Both the position numbers and the translations under genes were made by a program. Of a stretch of DNA of 64,000 nt, positions 1 through 8,890 are shown one piece after another. Source of the DNA: Brotaphodocola catenula (lineage in GTDB: Bacteria; Bacillota; Clostridia; Lachnospirales; Lachnospiraceae); contig JAJEPU010000001.1 of NCBI GenBank assembly GCA_020686985.1, positions 124,001 through 188,000 on the forward strand, written 5' to 3'. Positions within the stretch are counted from its first letter, which is position 1, and each line of letters begins with the position of its first letter. The notes beneath the pieces were generated by a model. That model was not told the DNA's origin. It did no database searches and saw only the letters and a list, made by a program, of their open reading frames with translations.

Positions 1-297
1 GATGGAAAGGCAGAGATCCTTGAGGCGGGTGAGCTTCCCGCCGGGGTTCTGCCGGGAGCTGAGCCGTCCCTGCTTTCGCGAAAACTCTGGGATGGAGATC
101 GAATTGTGATGATGACGGACGGGGTGTTGGAGGCCTGTCCGGGTGTATACAAAGAACAGTGTATGCAGGGTTTTCTCGAGGAGGTTTCCGCAAAAAGCCC
201 GCAGGATCTGGCCGAGCGGATCCTTGACTTTGCGAGCCAGGACGGAGGACGGGACGACATGACAGTGTTTGTCGCGGGAATCTGGAAAAAGCGCTGA
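1..297 (+). CDS. spoIIE: Stage II sporulation protein E, C-terminal fragment
   Basis: The window opens inside this gene; 98 codons up to the TGA at 295-297 are visible. They carry the end of a PP2C-type serine phosphatase domain: GDRIVMMTDGV and, near the C-terminus, GGRDDMTVFV, which holds the late metal-binding aspartates of this family. In spore formers SpoIIE dephosphorylates SpoIIAA at the asymmetric septum and so activates sigmaF. The identification leans on context, because the next genes are tilS, hpt and ftsH, the order found after spoIIE in Bacillus and Clostridia. Another PP2C phosphatase cannot be excluded from the fragment alone. Confidence 0.85.
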   Translation, partial: DGKAEILEAGELPAGVLPGAEPSLLSRKLWDGDRIVMMTDGVLEACPGVYKEQCMQGFLEEVSAKSPQDLAERILDFASQDGGRDDMTVFVAGIWKKR

Positions 298-414
298 AAG
301 AAAAATTTAGATAAAGAAAAAGCAGATAAAGAAAAAGCGGTCAGACAGCATATCGTTTGAGATGTGTGTCCGATCGTTTTTTTACGTGTTTGCAGGTTTT
401 CTTTGCAAAGTTTT

Positions 415-442
415 TTGCAAAATTGGAGATTTTTTGTATAAT
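415..442 (+). promoter_or_regulatory. SigmaA-type promoter before tilS
   Basis: A TTGCAA -35 box (415-420) and a perfect TATAAT -10 box (437-442) are separated by 16 bp, about 85 bp before the tilS start. This would give tilS-hpt-ftsH a vegetative promoter independent of the sporulation gene upstream. Confidence 0.6.
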
Positions 443-525
443 GAGGGTTGCATATGATTGGATATTAAGTGAAAATTGGAGATTTATTTTGAGGAGACAT
501 CAAGAAAGAGGAGAACAGTTCAGTT

Positions 526-2040
526 ATGAAAAATAAGGTGATTCGGTTTATCAGGGAGACTCATATGCTGAAACCGGGGGACCGGGTGATTGTGGCAGTG
601 TCGGGAGGGGCAGATTCGATCTGTCTTCTTTCGATTCTCGACCAACTTCGCGCGGTGATTCCGGTTTCTCTTCGTGTGATTCATGTCCACCACGGTCTGA
701 GAGGAATTGAGGCAGATCGCGATGAGGCGTGGGTGCAGGAAGTCTGCGGGCGCATGGAGATCCCGTTTTTTTCGGTTCATCGGGATGTGCGCACCTATGC
801 CGGGGAACATGGAATGTCGGAGGAGGAGGCAGGACGCATTCTGCGCTACGAGGCATTTGAGCAGATGGCGAGAGAGTGGGATGAGGAGAATTCCAAACTT
901 CATTTGATTGAAAATCCCAAGAATCGCACAGATCGTGTAAGCTCTGTAAGTTTTGCAAAAATCGCGCTCGCGCATCATCAGGAGGATCAGGCAGAGACGA
1001 TTCTTCACCATCTGCTTCGAGGAAGCGGGCTTCGCGGGTTGTCCGGCATGCATCCGGTTCAGGGACGCAGAATTCGTCCGCTCCTGTGCGCAGGGCGCGA
1101 GGAGATTCGCGAGTACTTGAAGAGCCAGAAACTTTTCTGGTGTGAGGACTCGACAAATGAGTCCGGCGATTACACTCGCAACCGGATTCGCAGGGAACTG
1201 CTTCCGCTGATGGAGAGTCTCGTGAATACGCGGGCGCAGGAGAATCTTTTGCATGCGGGAGAGCTGTTTGAACAGGCGGATGAGTATCTGGAACAGCAGG
1301 CGTTTGTTATCTGGGAACATGCCGGAATGGAGAATGTAGAGGGCGAGGAGGATGCGCCCACTGGTGCAGTCGCAGGAATCGCGCTTGACGCATTTCGGGG
1401 AGAAGCGCCGATCATCCGCTCCTATCTGATTCGGCTTTTGCTCGACCACGCGCAGCCGGGATGGAAGGACATCACGAGACGCCATTTTGACGGTCTTGAT
1501 CATCTCGCATTCGGCTCAGTTGGGGGCAGTGCGGATCTTCCGGGAGATCTGCGCGCGCAGACCGGATACCATTATCTCTGGATCTGTAAGACAGACAAAA
1601 ACGGCGAGAGAGAAGCAACAGAAAAGGGAAAATCGGGGAAAAACAAAGACAAAAGTGAGGAGATTTCCGAGGAGAAAAATCTGGAAGAAAAGAAACTTCC
1701 GACTCTGCAAATGCGGATTTTTCCACATGAAAAAGGTGCTGAATTTCCGAAAAACCTGTATACGAAATGGTTTGATTATGATAAAATTAAAAGTGCACTT
1801 TCGGTACGTTTCCGTGAAGAGGGTGATTATCTGAGTATTCCGGGCGGAAAGCGAAAGGCGATAACCCGATACATGATTGATGAGAAGATTCCGAGGCATC
1901 TGCGCGATCAGATTCCACTTCTTGCTGAGGGCAGTCATGTGCTCTGGGTGATTGGGTACCGAATCAGTGAATATTATAAGATTACGGATGATACAAAAAC
2001 GGTATTAGAGGTAATGGGAATATTGGACGGAGGAGAATGA
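526..2040 (+). CDS. tilS: tRNA(Ile)-lysidine synthase
   Basis: A 504-residue cytoplasmic ATP-dependent ligase that attaches lysine to C34 of the CAU-anticodon tRNA-Ile, so that it reads AUA. The PP-loop motif SGGADS lies at residues 26-31, followed by HVHHGLRG, ALAHHQEDQAET and a C-terminal TilS domain (VRFREEGDYL, PRHLRDQIPL). Between the middle and C-terminal domains (about residues 354-396) is a Lys/Glu-rich low-complexity insert that makes the protein longer than the usual 430-470 residues. The stop codon is followed by hpt after one base, implying one operon. Confidence 0.95.
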   Translation: MKNKVIRFIRETHMLKPGDRVIVAVSGGADSICLLSILDQLRAVIPVSLRVIHVHHGLRGIEADRDEAWVQEVCGRMEIPFFSVHRDVRTYAGEHGMSEEEAGRILRYEAFEQMAREWDEENSKLHLIENPKNRTDRVSSVSFAKIALAHHQEDQAETILHHLLRGSGLRGLSGMHPVQGRRIRPLLCAGREEIREYLKSQKLFWCEDSTNESGDYTRNRIRRELLPLMESLVNTRAQENLLHAGELFEQADEYLEQQAFVIWEHAGMENVEGEEDAPTGAVAGIALDAFRGEAPIIRSYLIRLLLDHAQPGWKDITRRHFDGLDHLAFGSVGGSADLPGDLRAQTGYHYLWICKTDKNGEREATEKGKSGKNKDKSEEISEEKNLEEKKLPTLQMRIFPHEKGAEFPKNLYTKWFDYDKIKSALSVRFREEGDYLSIPGGKRKAITRYMIDEKIPRHLRDQIPLLAEGSHVLWVIGYRISEYYKITDDTKTVLEVMGILDGGE

Positions 2041-2041
2041 A

Positions 2042-2569
2042 ATGGAAGATAAGATTCGTGTTCTTTTGACAGAAGAAGAGGTTAATAAGAGAATCAGTGA
2101 AGTGGCAGAGCAGATCAGCAGAGATTATGAGGGCAAGAGCCTTCATCTGATTTGTGTACTCAAGGGTGGAGTATTCTTTACCTGTGAGCTTGCAAAACGT
2201 CTGACTGTTCCGGTATCTCTCGACTTCATGTCGGTTTCCAGCTACGGTGACGACACCAAGTCAAGCGGAGTTGTCCGTATTGTAAAGGATCTTGATGAAC
2301 CGCTTGCAGGTAAGGAGGTTCTGATTGTCGAGGATATCATTGATTCCGGACGCACGCTGTCCTACCTGATTGAGGTGCTCAAGCAGAGAGGACCGAAGAG
2401 CATTCATCTGTGCACCCTTCTCGATAAGCCGGAGCGCCGTGTGAAGAAACAGGTCAAGGTTGATTACACCTGCTTTACGATTCCGGACGAGTTCGTTGTA
2501 GGATACGGACTGGATTATGCTCAGAAATACCGCAATCTGCCGTTTATCGGTGTGGTAGAACAGCAGTAA
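2042..2569 (+). CDS. hpt: Hypoxanthine phosphoribosyltransferase
   Basis: A 175-residue purine salvage enzyme that converts hypoxanthine or guanine with PRPP to IMP or GMP. The PRPP-binding loop VLIVEDIIDSGRTL is at about residues 93-106, with the flexible-loop segment SVSSYGDDTKSSG upstream and DEFVVGYGLDYAQKYRNLP near the C-terminus, all typical of bacterial HPRTs. It lies between tilS and ftsH, the conserved Firmicute order, and its ATG follows the GGAGG at the end of tilS. Confidence 0.97.
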   Translation: MEDKIRVLLTEEEVNKRISEVAEQISRDYEGKSLHLICVLKGGVFFTCELAKRLTVPVSLDFMSVSSYGDDTKSSGVVRIVKDLDEPLAGKEVLIVEDIIDSGRTLSYLIEVLKQRGPKSIHLCTLLDKPERRVKKQVKVDYTCFTIPDEFVVGYGLDYAQKYRNLPFIGVVEQQ

Positions 2570-2606
2570 GCAGTAAGACGGTATAGGTATAAGGAGGACT
2601 TGATAA

Positions 2607-4448
2607 GTGAAACAACAGACGTATCGAGGCACCGGGCTTCTGGTGCTCTTACTGCTGATTGCAGCTTTGTTTTTGATTCGTCTGCCGGGACAGAATGAGC
2701 AGGGAGAGCTGAGCAGTCAGCAGTTTGAGCAGGTTCTTGACGGTGGCGGAGTCCAGATGCTTGTGATTCATCAGAATGAACAGGTTCCGACGGGACGTGT
2801 TCAGATGCAGACAAGCGATGGAAGACAGTATGAGACCTATGTCTCCGATGTGAAGAAGACCGAGGAGATGCTTCAGGAAAAGGGAATTGATTTCACAATT
2901 CAGAATGTCTCTCAGAGCAGTTACTGGATGAGCGTGATCTTCCCGGTTGTGTTGTCGGTCGGCGGAGTTGCACTGATCATCTTTATGATGAATATGCGCG
3001 CCGGAGCCGGTGGCGGTGGAACGAATGCCAAGATGATGAATTTTGGAAAGAGCCGTGCACGGATGACACACAATAGCAATGTGACATTCAAGAATGTCGC
3101 AGGTCTTCAGGAAGAGAAGGAAGACCTCGAGGAGATGGTGGATTTCCTGAGAAACCCGCAGAAGTACACCGGAGTTGGAGCGAGAATTCCGAAAGGTGTG
3201 ATCCTTGTGGGACCTCCTGGAACCGGTAAGACTCTGCTTGCGAAGGCAGTTGCAGGAGAGGCGGGCGTTCCGTTCTTCTCGATTTCCGGTTCTGACTTTG
3301 TGGAGATGTTTGTCGGTGTCGGTGCTTCCCGTGTCCGCGACCTGTTTGAGGATGCAAAGAAAAATGCTCCGTGTATCGTTTTTATCGATGAGATCGATGC
3401 CGTTGCACGTCGGAGAGGAACCGGCATGGGCGGTGGTCATGATGAGAGAGAGCAGACACTCAATCAGCTCCTTGTTGAGATGGATGGTTTCGGTGTCAAT
3501 GAGGGCATTATCGTGATGGCGGCGACGAACCGTGTGGATATTCTTGATCCGGCAATTCTTCGTCCGGGTCGTTTTGATCGCAAGGTCGCAGTCGGTCGTC
3601 CGGATGTGAAGGGACGCGAGGAGATCCTCATGGTTCATTCCAGAGAGAAACCGCTCGCTGAGGATGTGGATTTACAGCGTGTCGCTCGGACAACTTCCGG
3701 ATTTACCGGAGCAGATCTTGAGAACCTGATGAATGAGGCGGCAATCCTTGCAGCTCGCGAGAACCGCAGTTACATCCGCCAGAGTGATATTGACCGTTCC
3801 TTCGTAAAAGTCGGAATCGGTGCAGAGAAGAAGAGCCGTGTGATCTCCGACAGGGAAAAGAAAATCACGGCTTACCACGAGTCAGGTCATGCGATCCTCT
3901 TCCATATTCTTCCGGATGTCGGACCGGTGCACACCGTCTCGATCATTCCGACCGGAGTTGGGGCAGCGGGTTACACAATGCCTCTGCCGGGGGACGATGA
4001 GATGTTCAACACAAAGGGCAAGATGCTTCAGGATATCATGGTGTCCCTTGGCGGACGAATCGCCGAAGAGATCATTTTCAAGGATGTGACGACCGGAGCT
4101 TCCCAGGATATCAAGCATGCGACGAAGATCGCGCGCGCGATGGTGACTCAGTACGGTATGTCCGACAAGATCGGTATGATCGATTACGGAACCGATGACG
4201 ATGAGGTGTTTATCGGACGAGATCTCGCTCATACGAGAAGTTATGGTGAGGGTGTTGCCACTGAGATCGATGAGGAAGTAAAGCGAATCATCGACGAGTG
4301 TTATCAGAAGGCAAAAGAGATTATTTTGGAATACCGCGATGTTCTGGATAGTTCCAGTGCCCTGCTGATCGAGAGGGAGAAGATCGGTCAGGAAGAGTTT
4401 GAGGCACTGTTTGAAAATCGGAAAGTCAACCTGAGCAAGGAAAACTAA
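2607..4448 (+). CDS. ftsH: ATP-dependent zinc metalloprotease FtsH
   Basis: A 613-residue membrane-anchored AAA+ protease that degrades misfolded membrane and regulatory proteins. Two membrane segments (about residues 8-24 and 108-128) flank an extracytoplasmic FtsH_ext domain. Walker A GPPGTGKT is at 202-209, followed by Walker B ([11 protein letters not shown]), the second region of homology and the zinc motif HESGH. The GTG start at 2607 was chosen because AAGGAGG ends 9 bases upstream and the N-terminus matches the family. It is the last gene of the tilS-hpt-ftsH unit. Confidence 0.97.
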   Translation: MKQQTYRGTGLLVLLLLIAALFLIRLPGQNEQGELSSQQFEQVLDGGGVQMLVIHQNEQVPTGRVQMQTSDGRQYETYVSDVKKTEEMLQEKGIDFTIQNVSQSSYWMSVIFPVVLSVGGVALIIFMMNMRAGAGGGGTNAKMMNFGKSRARMTHNSNVTFKNVAGLQEEKEDLEEMVDFLRNPQKYTGVGARIPKGVILVGPPGTGKTLLAKAVAGEAGVPFFSISGSDFVEMFVGVGASRVRDLFEDAKKNAPCIVFIDEIDAVARRRGTGMGGGHDEREQTLNQLLVEMDGFGVNEGIIVMAATNRVDILDPAILRPGRFDRKVAVGRPDVKGREEILMVHSREKPLAEDVDLQRVARTTSGFTGADLENLMNEAAILAARENRSYIRQSDIDRSFVKVGIGAEKKSRVISDREKKITAYHESGHAILFHILPDVGPVHTVSIIPTGVGAAGYTMPLPGDDEMFNTKGKMLQDIMVSLGGRIAEEIIFKDVTTGASQDIKHATKIARAMVTQYGMSDKIGMIDYGTDDDEVFIGRDLAHTRSYGEGVATEIDEEVKRIIDECYQKAKEIILEYRDVLDSSSALLIEREKIGQEEFEALFENRKVNLSKEN

Positions 4449-4520
4449 GAGATTAGGAGATTTGAGAGGGGAGAGCACGTTAAGTCGCAAGAGAGTGAGA
4501 TGAGACGACAGAACTAGACA

Positions 4521-4555
4521 ACATGCACAAAAAAAGTTGTAAAATTTGTGCATGT
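4521..4555. repeat. Inverted repeat downstream of ftsH
   Basis: Perfect 11-bp arms (ACATGCACAAA, 4521-4531, and TTTGTGCATGT, 4545-4555) enclose 13 bp. No T-run follows on the + strand, so it may be an operator rather than a terminator. Confidence 0.5.
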
Positions 4556-4662
4556 TTGTGCACACTTCGGATGAGGTTTATGGTACTATAATTAGCGTAA
4601 ACCCCCCAATACATTATATAGTTTTTTGCTACACCCCATAAGAAACGAAATACCTTCTCCTG

Positions 4663-4690
4663 AAAGAGCCAGCTACCCCGCTGGCTCTTT
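4663..4690 (+). terminator. Rho-independent terminator
   Basis: A perfect 11-bp stem (AAAGAGCCAGC/GCTGGCTCTTT) with a 6-base loop, followed by a T-rich tract. It ends either ftsH read-through or a short RNA starting after a possible -10 box TATAAT at 4587-4592. The rest of 4449-4977 holds no supported gene. Confidence 0.85.
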
Positions 4691-4904
4691 CGCATTTCTG
4701 GATTTTTTCTGGGTTTTTATTTTTTCCCTGAAATTTGAGACTAGATTGAAATACAGTTATTTTCGCTTGCCTTGTCATGTTTTATTTTCTTTGCTATGTT
4801 TTATTTTACGTTCATCATGTTGTCGTGATTCTGGAGTTTCTTTTAAAAAATTTCCCCGTGTACAGAAAACAGAGCGATCCTGTTTTTTGAGTTTGGAAAA
4901 AGAG

Positions 4905-4933
4905 TTGTAAGTTTTCAGATAATTGTATACAAT
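4905..4933 (+). promoter_or_regulatory. Promoter of the GH13 gene
   Basis: TTGTAA (4905-4910), a 17-bp spacer and TACAAT (4928-4933), 45 bp before the start codon. Confidence 0.6.
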
Positions 4934-4977
4934 AGTAGAAGATATAGTTTAAAAAAGATTGAAAGAGAAGTAGAGTA

Positions 4978-7047
4978 ATGATGGCAAAAGAAAAACGAAT
5001 TAACAGACGAGCATTGTTTGCAGATGAGACACAGGATTATCGGATTCCGGAGGAACCGGATTCCGGGGAGATGACAGAACTGCGATTTCGGACGGGAGCG
5101 GGCGAGGCACAGCAGGTATTCTGTGTGGTGATGGAGACTGGCGAGCATCTGGAAATGAAAAAAATGGCTTCGGATGGACGGTTTGATTTCTTTCAGACGA
5201 CGATGAGAGTCGGGGACGATGCCATTCATTATTGCTTTTTTGTGCAGGGTGAGGGAGACTCCTGCTTTTTTGGGCGACTCGGGGCATCAAAGCATGCAGA
5301 ACTCTGTGGACCGTTTGTGATTACTCCCGGCTTTCATACGCCGGAGTGGGCAAAGGGTGCGGTGATGTACCAGATTTTTGTGGATCGCTTCTGCAATGGA
5401 GATCCGGACAACGATGTGAAGGAGCGGGAGTACGTCTATATCGGGCGTCCGGTTCACAAGGTTGAGAACTGGGAGCAGAATCCGTCGACGATGGATGTCG
5501 GCTGTTTCTATGGCGGAGATTTGGCGGGGGTTTGTGAAAAACTCGATTATCTTCAGTACCTCGGTGTCGAGGTCATTTACTTCAATCCGCTCTTTGTCTC
5601 TCCGTCCAATCACAAGTATGACAGTCAGGACTATGAGCACATTGATCCGCATTACGGAGTCATCGTGAAGGATGGCGGGGAGGTTGTTGCAGAGAATGCG
5701 GTTTCCAATGAGGAAGCAACCTGCTATCAGAGACGCAGTGCCGATCCGGCAAATCTGACGGCAAGTGATCAGCTGTTTGCGGATCTCGTGAAGGAGATGC
5801 ACGAGCGCGGGATGCGAGTGATTATCGACGGTGTGTTCAACCACTGTGGTTCGTTTAACAAGTGGCTCGACAGGGAGAAAATCTATCTGCATCAGGGCGG
5901 ATATGAGGCGGGTGCTTATCTGAGCGAGAAGAGCCCTTACCGTAGTTTCTTTCATTTCAATAATGAAAACGCAAATGCATGGCCGGACAATGGAAGCTAT
6001 GACGGCTGGTGGGGACATGACACGCTCCCGAAGCTCAATTATGAGGAGTCTCCGAAACTGTATGAGTATGTGATGCAGATTGCGCGCAGATGGGTCTCAG
6101 AGCCGTTCTGCGTCGATGGATGGCGTCTTGATGTGGCGGCAGACCTCGGTCACAGCAGTGAATTCAATCACAAGTTCTGGAAGGATTTTCGTGCAAATGT
6201 AAAGCTGGCAAATCCGGAGGCGGTGATTCTTGCGGAGCACTACGGAGATCCGAGCAGTTGGCTTCAGGGCGATGAGTGGGATACGATCATGAACTATGAT
6301 GCGTTCATGGAGCCGTTGACGTGGTTTCTGACTGGAATGGAGAAGCACAGCGACAGCTCAAACAGCGCGCTCTACGGGGACGGGGAGAGCTTTTTCCGCT
6401 CGATGCACTATCACATGAGCCGGATGCAGGGACAGTCGGTGATGACGGCGATGAACCAGCTCTCGAATCACGATCACAGCCGTTTCCTGACGAGAACGAA
6501 CCAGATGGTCGGACGAATCGGAACGATGGGTGCGGAGATGGCATCGATCGGCGTGAATTACGGAGTCTTCCGCGAGGCGGTTATCGTTCAGATGACATGG
6601 CCGGGAGCGCCGACGCTGTACTATGGAGATGAGACCGGAGTCTGCGGGTGGACCGACCCGGATAACCGCAGAACCTACCCATGGGGACATGAGGATTTTG
6701 AGCTGATTGAGTTTCATCGATATATGATTGACCTGCACAAACGCCTTCCGGCGCTTCGCAGAGGTTCGGTCAAGGAGCTGCTTGCGGATCGCCAGCTGAT
6801 CGCCTACGGGCGGATGCGCGGGGAGAACAGGTGCGTGATTGTGATCAATAACCGCAGAGACAGCCGTGTTGTTCATGTGCCGGTTTGGGAGCTTGGAATC
6901 TCGGATCAGGAGACATTGACGAGAATGATGCTCTCGCATGCGCAGGGCTACAATGCCGGACAGATCGCCTATCACGCGGAGGATGGCGTGCTGACGCTTG
7001 AGCTTCCGGCGAGCAGTGGAATTCTGCTGACGACAGGGCGGTATTGA
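4978..7047 (+). CDS. GH13 alpha-amylase-family enzyme (neopullulanase / cyclomaltodextrinase type)
   Basis: A 689-residue alpha-glucan hydrolase without a signal peptide, so probably acting on imported maltodextrins in the cytoplasm. An N-terminal beta-sandwich (about residues 1-120) precedes the barrel. The GH13 regions are visible: VIIDGVFNHCG (about 281), DGWRLDVAAD with the nucleophile Asp (about 384), ILAEHYGD with the acid/base Glu (about 421) and LSNHDHSRF (about 497). VYQIFVDRFCNGDP is typical of the neopullulanase/cyclomaltodextrinase group. A second in-frame ATG at 4981 could also serve as start. The gene stands alone, with its own promoter; no sugar transporter or regulator lies next to it, so the exact substrate is open. 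Confidence 0.9.
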   Translation: MMAKEKRINRRALFADETQDYRIPEEPDSGEMTELRFRTGAGEAQQVFCVVMETGEHLEMKKMASDGRFDFFQTTMRVGDDAIHYCFFVQGEGDSCFFGRLGASKHAELCGPFVITPGFHTPEWAKGAVMYQIFVDRFCNGDPDNDVKEREYVYIGRPVHKVENWEQNPSTMDVGCFYGGDLAGVCEKLDYLQYLGVEVIYFNPLFVSPSNHKYDSQDYEHIDPHYGVIVKDGGEVVAENAVSNEEATCYQRRSADPANLTASDQLFADLVKEMHERGMRVIIDGVFNHCGSFNKWLDREKIYLHQGGYEAGAYLSEKSPYRSFFHFNNENANAWPDNGSYDGWWGHDTLPKLNYEESPKLYEYVMQIARRWVSEPFCVDGWRLDVAADLGHSSEFNHKFWKDFRANVKLANPEAVILAEHYGDPSSWLQGDEWDTIMNYDAFMEPLTWFLTGMEKHSDSSNSALYGDGESFFRSMHYHMSRMQGQSVMTAMNQLSNHDHSRFLTRTNQMVGRIGTMGAEMASIGVNYGVFREAVIVQMTWPGAPTLYYGDETGVCGWTDPDNRRTYPWGHEDFELIEFHRYMIDLHKRLPALRRGSVKELLADRQLIAYGRMRGENRCVIVINNRRDSRVVHVPVWELGISDQETLTRMMLSHAQGYNAGQIAYHAEDGVLTLELPASSGILLTTGRY

Positions 7048-7107
7048 GATTCGGAAGGAATGGCAAATGAAATCAGAGTGGTTATGTTAAAAAATTTGAA
7101 AAAACAC

Positions 7108-7136
7108 TTGATTTTTTGAAAAATCCATGATATGAT
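7108..7136 (+). promoter_or_regulatory. Promoter of the tRNA cluster
   Basis: TTGATT (7108-7113), a 17-bp spacer and TATGAT (7131-7136), 26 bp before tRNA-Tyr. Confidence 0.65.
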
Positions 7137-7161
7137 TTTACTCGCTTGTTAAGGTCAGTAT

Positions 7162-7243
7162 GGATGGGTTCCCGAGTGGCCAAAGGGGGCAGACTGTAAA
7201 TCTGTTAGCTGTGCTTTCGGTGGTTCGAATCCACCTCCATCCA
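7162..7243 (+). tRNA. tRNA-Tyr (anticodon GTA)
   Basis: Acceptor stem GGATGGG pairs with TCCATCC, with discriminator A. The anticodon loop is CTGTAAA, there is a long variable arm, and the T loop is TTCGAAT. The 3' CCA is not encoded. First of five clustered tRNA genes. Confidence 0.95.
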
Positions 7244-7273
7244 TTCGCAAAGCATTTCGATGCTGAGCGGTGC

Positions 7274-7359
7274 GCCGTAGTGGCGGAACTGGCAGACGCA
7301 CAGGACTTAAAATCCTGCGGGACTAATCTCCCGTGCCGGTTCGATTCCGGCCTACGGCA
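7274..7359 (+). tRNA. tRNA-Leu (anticodon TAA)
   Basis: Acceptor GCCGTAG/CTACGGC, anticodon loop CTTAAAA in stem CAGGA/TCCTG, a long class II variable arm and T loop TTCGATT. CCA is not encoded. Confidence 0.95.
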
Positions 7360-7377
7360 TTTTGATCTTGACAGCGG

Positions 7378-7450
<73 letters not shown>

Positions 7451-7477
7451 CTGAGGGAAACCTCAAAGGCAGGATTT

Positions 7478-7548
7478 GCGGGCGTAGTTCAATGGTAGAA
7501 CACCAGCCTTCCAAGCTGGATACGTGGGTTCGATTCCCATCGCCCGCT
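7478..7548 (+). tRNA. tRNA-Gly (anticodon TCC)
   Basis: Acceptor GCGGGCG/CGCCCGC, anticodon loop CTTCCAA in stem CCAGC/GCTGG; 71 nt with discriminator T. Confidence 0.95.
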
Positions 7549-7573
7549 TCACGAAAAAAATTGTAAAAAGTAG

Positions 7574-7602
7574 TTGCAATTTTCGCAAAAGTATGATACA
7601 AT
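7574..7602 (+). promoter_or_regulatory. Second promoter inside the tRNA cluster
   Basis: TTGCAA (7574-7579), a 17-bp spacer and TACAAT (7597-7602), just before tRNA-Gly(GCC), which may therefore be transcribed separately. Confidence 0.65.
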
Positions 7603-7628
7603 TCATTTCGTTGAAAACAACAACATAT

Positions 7629-7701
7629 GCGCGAGTGGCTCAGTTGGTGGAGCACGACCTTGCCAAGGTCGGGGTCGCGGGTTCGAGTCCCGTCTCGCGC
7701 T
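7629..7701 (+). tRNA. tRNA-Gly (anticodon GCC)
   Basis: Acceptor GCGCGAG/CTCGCGC, anticodon loop TTGCCAA in stem CGACC/GGTCG and T loop TTCGAGT; last tRNA of the cluster. Confidence 0.95.
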
Positions 7702-7711
7702 CTATTAGAAG

Positions 7712-7742
7712 CGGATTCCGATCATTTCGGAGTCCGTTTTTT
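7712..7742 (+). terminator. Terminator of the tRNA cluster
   Basis: Stem CGGATTCCGA/TTCGGAGTCCG with a short loop, followed by TTTTTT. Confidence 0.85.
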
Positions 7743-7799
7743 CGTTTTATAGGAAATTAGAAATAGGAAACCGGAAAAAGAGGAAAAAGGAAAAGAAAG

Positions 7800-8870
7800 A
7801 TGGAAATCATATATTCAAGATGGAAAGAAGATCAGATTCAAATCGATAAGATTCCGGAGCCGGATTCTGTGGTTTTGATTCCGGAGGAGGAAGAGGGGCT
7901 TTCGGTCACGGCGCTCGGCGCCTATGTCTGCTCGGGAAGTGAGATCGAGGAGGTCCACATTCCGATCGCGGTCAAAAAAATCGGCGCCTATGCGTTTTAC
8001 GGCTGTCAGAAATTAAAGGCAGTTTACATGGGAGGACGGGCACTTGATCTTGGTACCGGTCTTTTTGCGGACACTCCACTGATCCGATTTCTTGATTTTA
8101 CAGAATTTGAAGGCGAGCGCTCCTGCTTTAAGGATATTCTCTCGGAGATCAGACAGACGCTTCGCGTTCGCGTACACAAGGGCGACAAGGAGGCGCGCCT
8201 GATCTTCCCTGAGTATTTTGAGGAGTCTGTGGAAAATACGCCTGCGCGAATTCTCGTGACGGAGACGCACGGCTGTGGTCACCGCTATCGCTATTGTTTT
8301 GCGAACCGGGAATTTCAGTTTGCAGGTTACGATGAGCTCTTTCCTCATGTGAAGGTGCAGGAGTCGGAGGAGCTTGTGACCGAGCTTGCGATCGGCAGAA
8401 TCCTCTATCCGTGGGGACTTTCCGAGAAGCGCTGTCAGATGTATCTTGACTATGTCAGAGAGCACTGGAAATGCGCGGGAAGTCTGTTAATTCAGGCGGA
8501 CAGCCCAAAGCGGGATCAGGTGACAAATTTGGAACCGGGAATGTTGCCCTGGCTTGTCGAGACGGTGCTTGCGGATGAGACTCAGAATCCGGAAACGCTT
8601 GCAGAGAAGCTCACGGAGCTGATTGCGATCGCGCAGGAGAAGGGCGATACGGAGATGGTCAGCTGGCTGATGAATTATCGTCATTTTCATGCTTTGGGAG
8701 TTTCTCATTCAGAATTTTTGCTTTCTTCTGAGAGGGATAAAGCATCGGAGAAAAGATCAGAGAAGGCATCAGAGAAAGCGCCGGAGAATCCCGCTGATGT
8801 TGCAGAACGTGTAAAGAGTGCGGAAGCGGAGCCAAAGACGAGAGCGCGCCGTCGCAGGTTTGAACTTTAA
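7800..8870 (+). CDS. Cytoplasmic leucine-rich-repeat (LRR_5-like) protein
   Basis: A 356-residue protein. Residues about 20-85 contain LRR_5/BspA-like repeats: IEEVHIPIAVKKIGAYAFYGC followed by KLKAVYMGG. Most such repeats sit in secreted surface proteins, but here there is no signal peptide or membrane segment. The middle part (about 100-290) is not recognised. The C-terminus (about 305-356) is a Lys/Glu/Ser-rich tail ending in RARRRRF. It starts a tight cassette: the VWA gene begins 21 bp downstream. I infer an adaptor or recognition role in a MoxR/VWA complex; no function is demonstrated. Confidence 0.75.
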   Translation: MEIIYSRWKEDQIQIDKIPEPDSVVLIPEEEEGLSVTALGAYVCSGSEIEEVHIPIAVKKIGAYAFYGCQKLKAVYMGGRALDLGTGLFADTPLIRFLDFTEFEGERSCFKDILSEIRQTLRVRVHKGDKEARLIFPEYFEESVENTPARILVTETHGCGHRYRYCFANREFQFAGYDELFPHVKVQESEELVTELAIGRILYPWGLSEKRCQMYLDYVREHWKCAGSLLIQADSPKRDQVTNLEPGMLPWLVETVLADETQNPETLAEKLTELIAIAQEKGDTEMVSWLMNYRHFHALGVSHSEFLLSSERDKASEKRSEKASEKAPENPADVAERVKSAEAEPKTRARRRRFEL

Positions 8871-8890
8871 AGAAGAGGGAGGGGTCAACC

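Noticed and set aside
520-1503. Long open frame (327 codons) on the minus strand opposite tilS
   Set aside because: It lies wholly over a clear tilS gene, has no RBS or recognisable motif, and its Arg/His/Leu-rich composition is typical of an antisense shadow.
4628-4655. Possible preQ1 riboswitch (GCTACACCCCATAAGAAAC)
   Set aside because: The 5' partner of the first stem is missing and no queuosine gene follows.
4626-4910. 94-codon open frame between ftsH and the GH13 gene
   Set aside because: It runs through a perfect terminator hairpin, lacks an RBS and is rich in Phe and Ser as expected from AT-rich spacer DNA.
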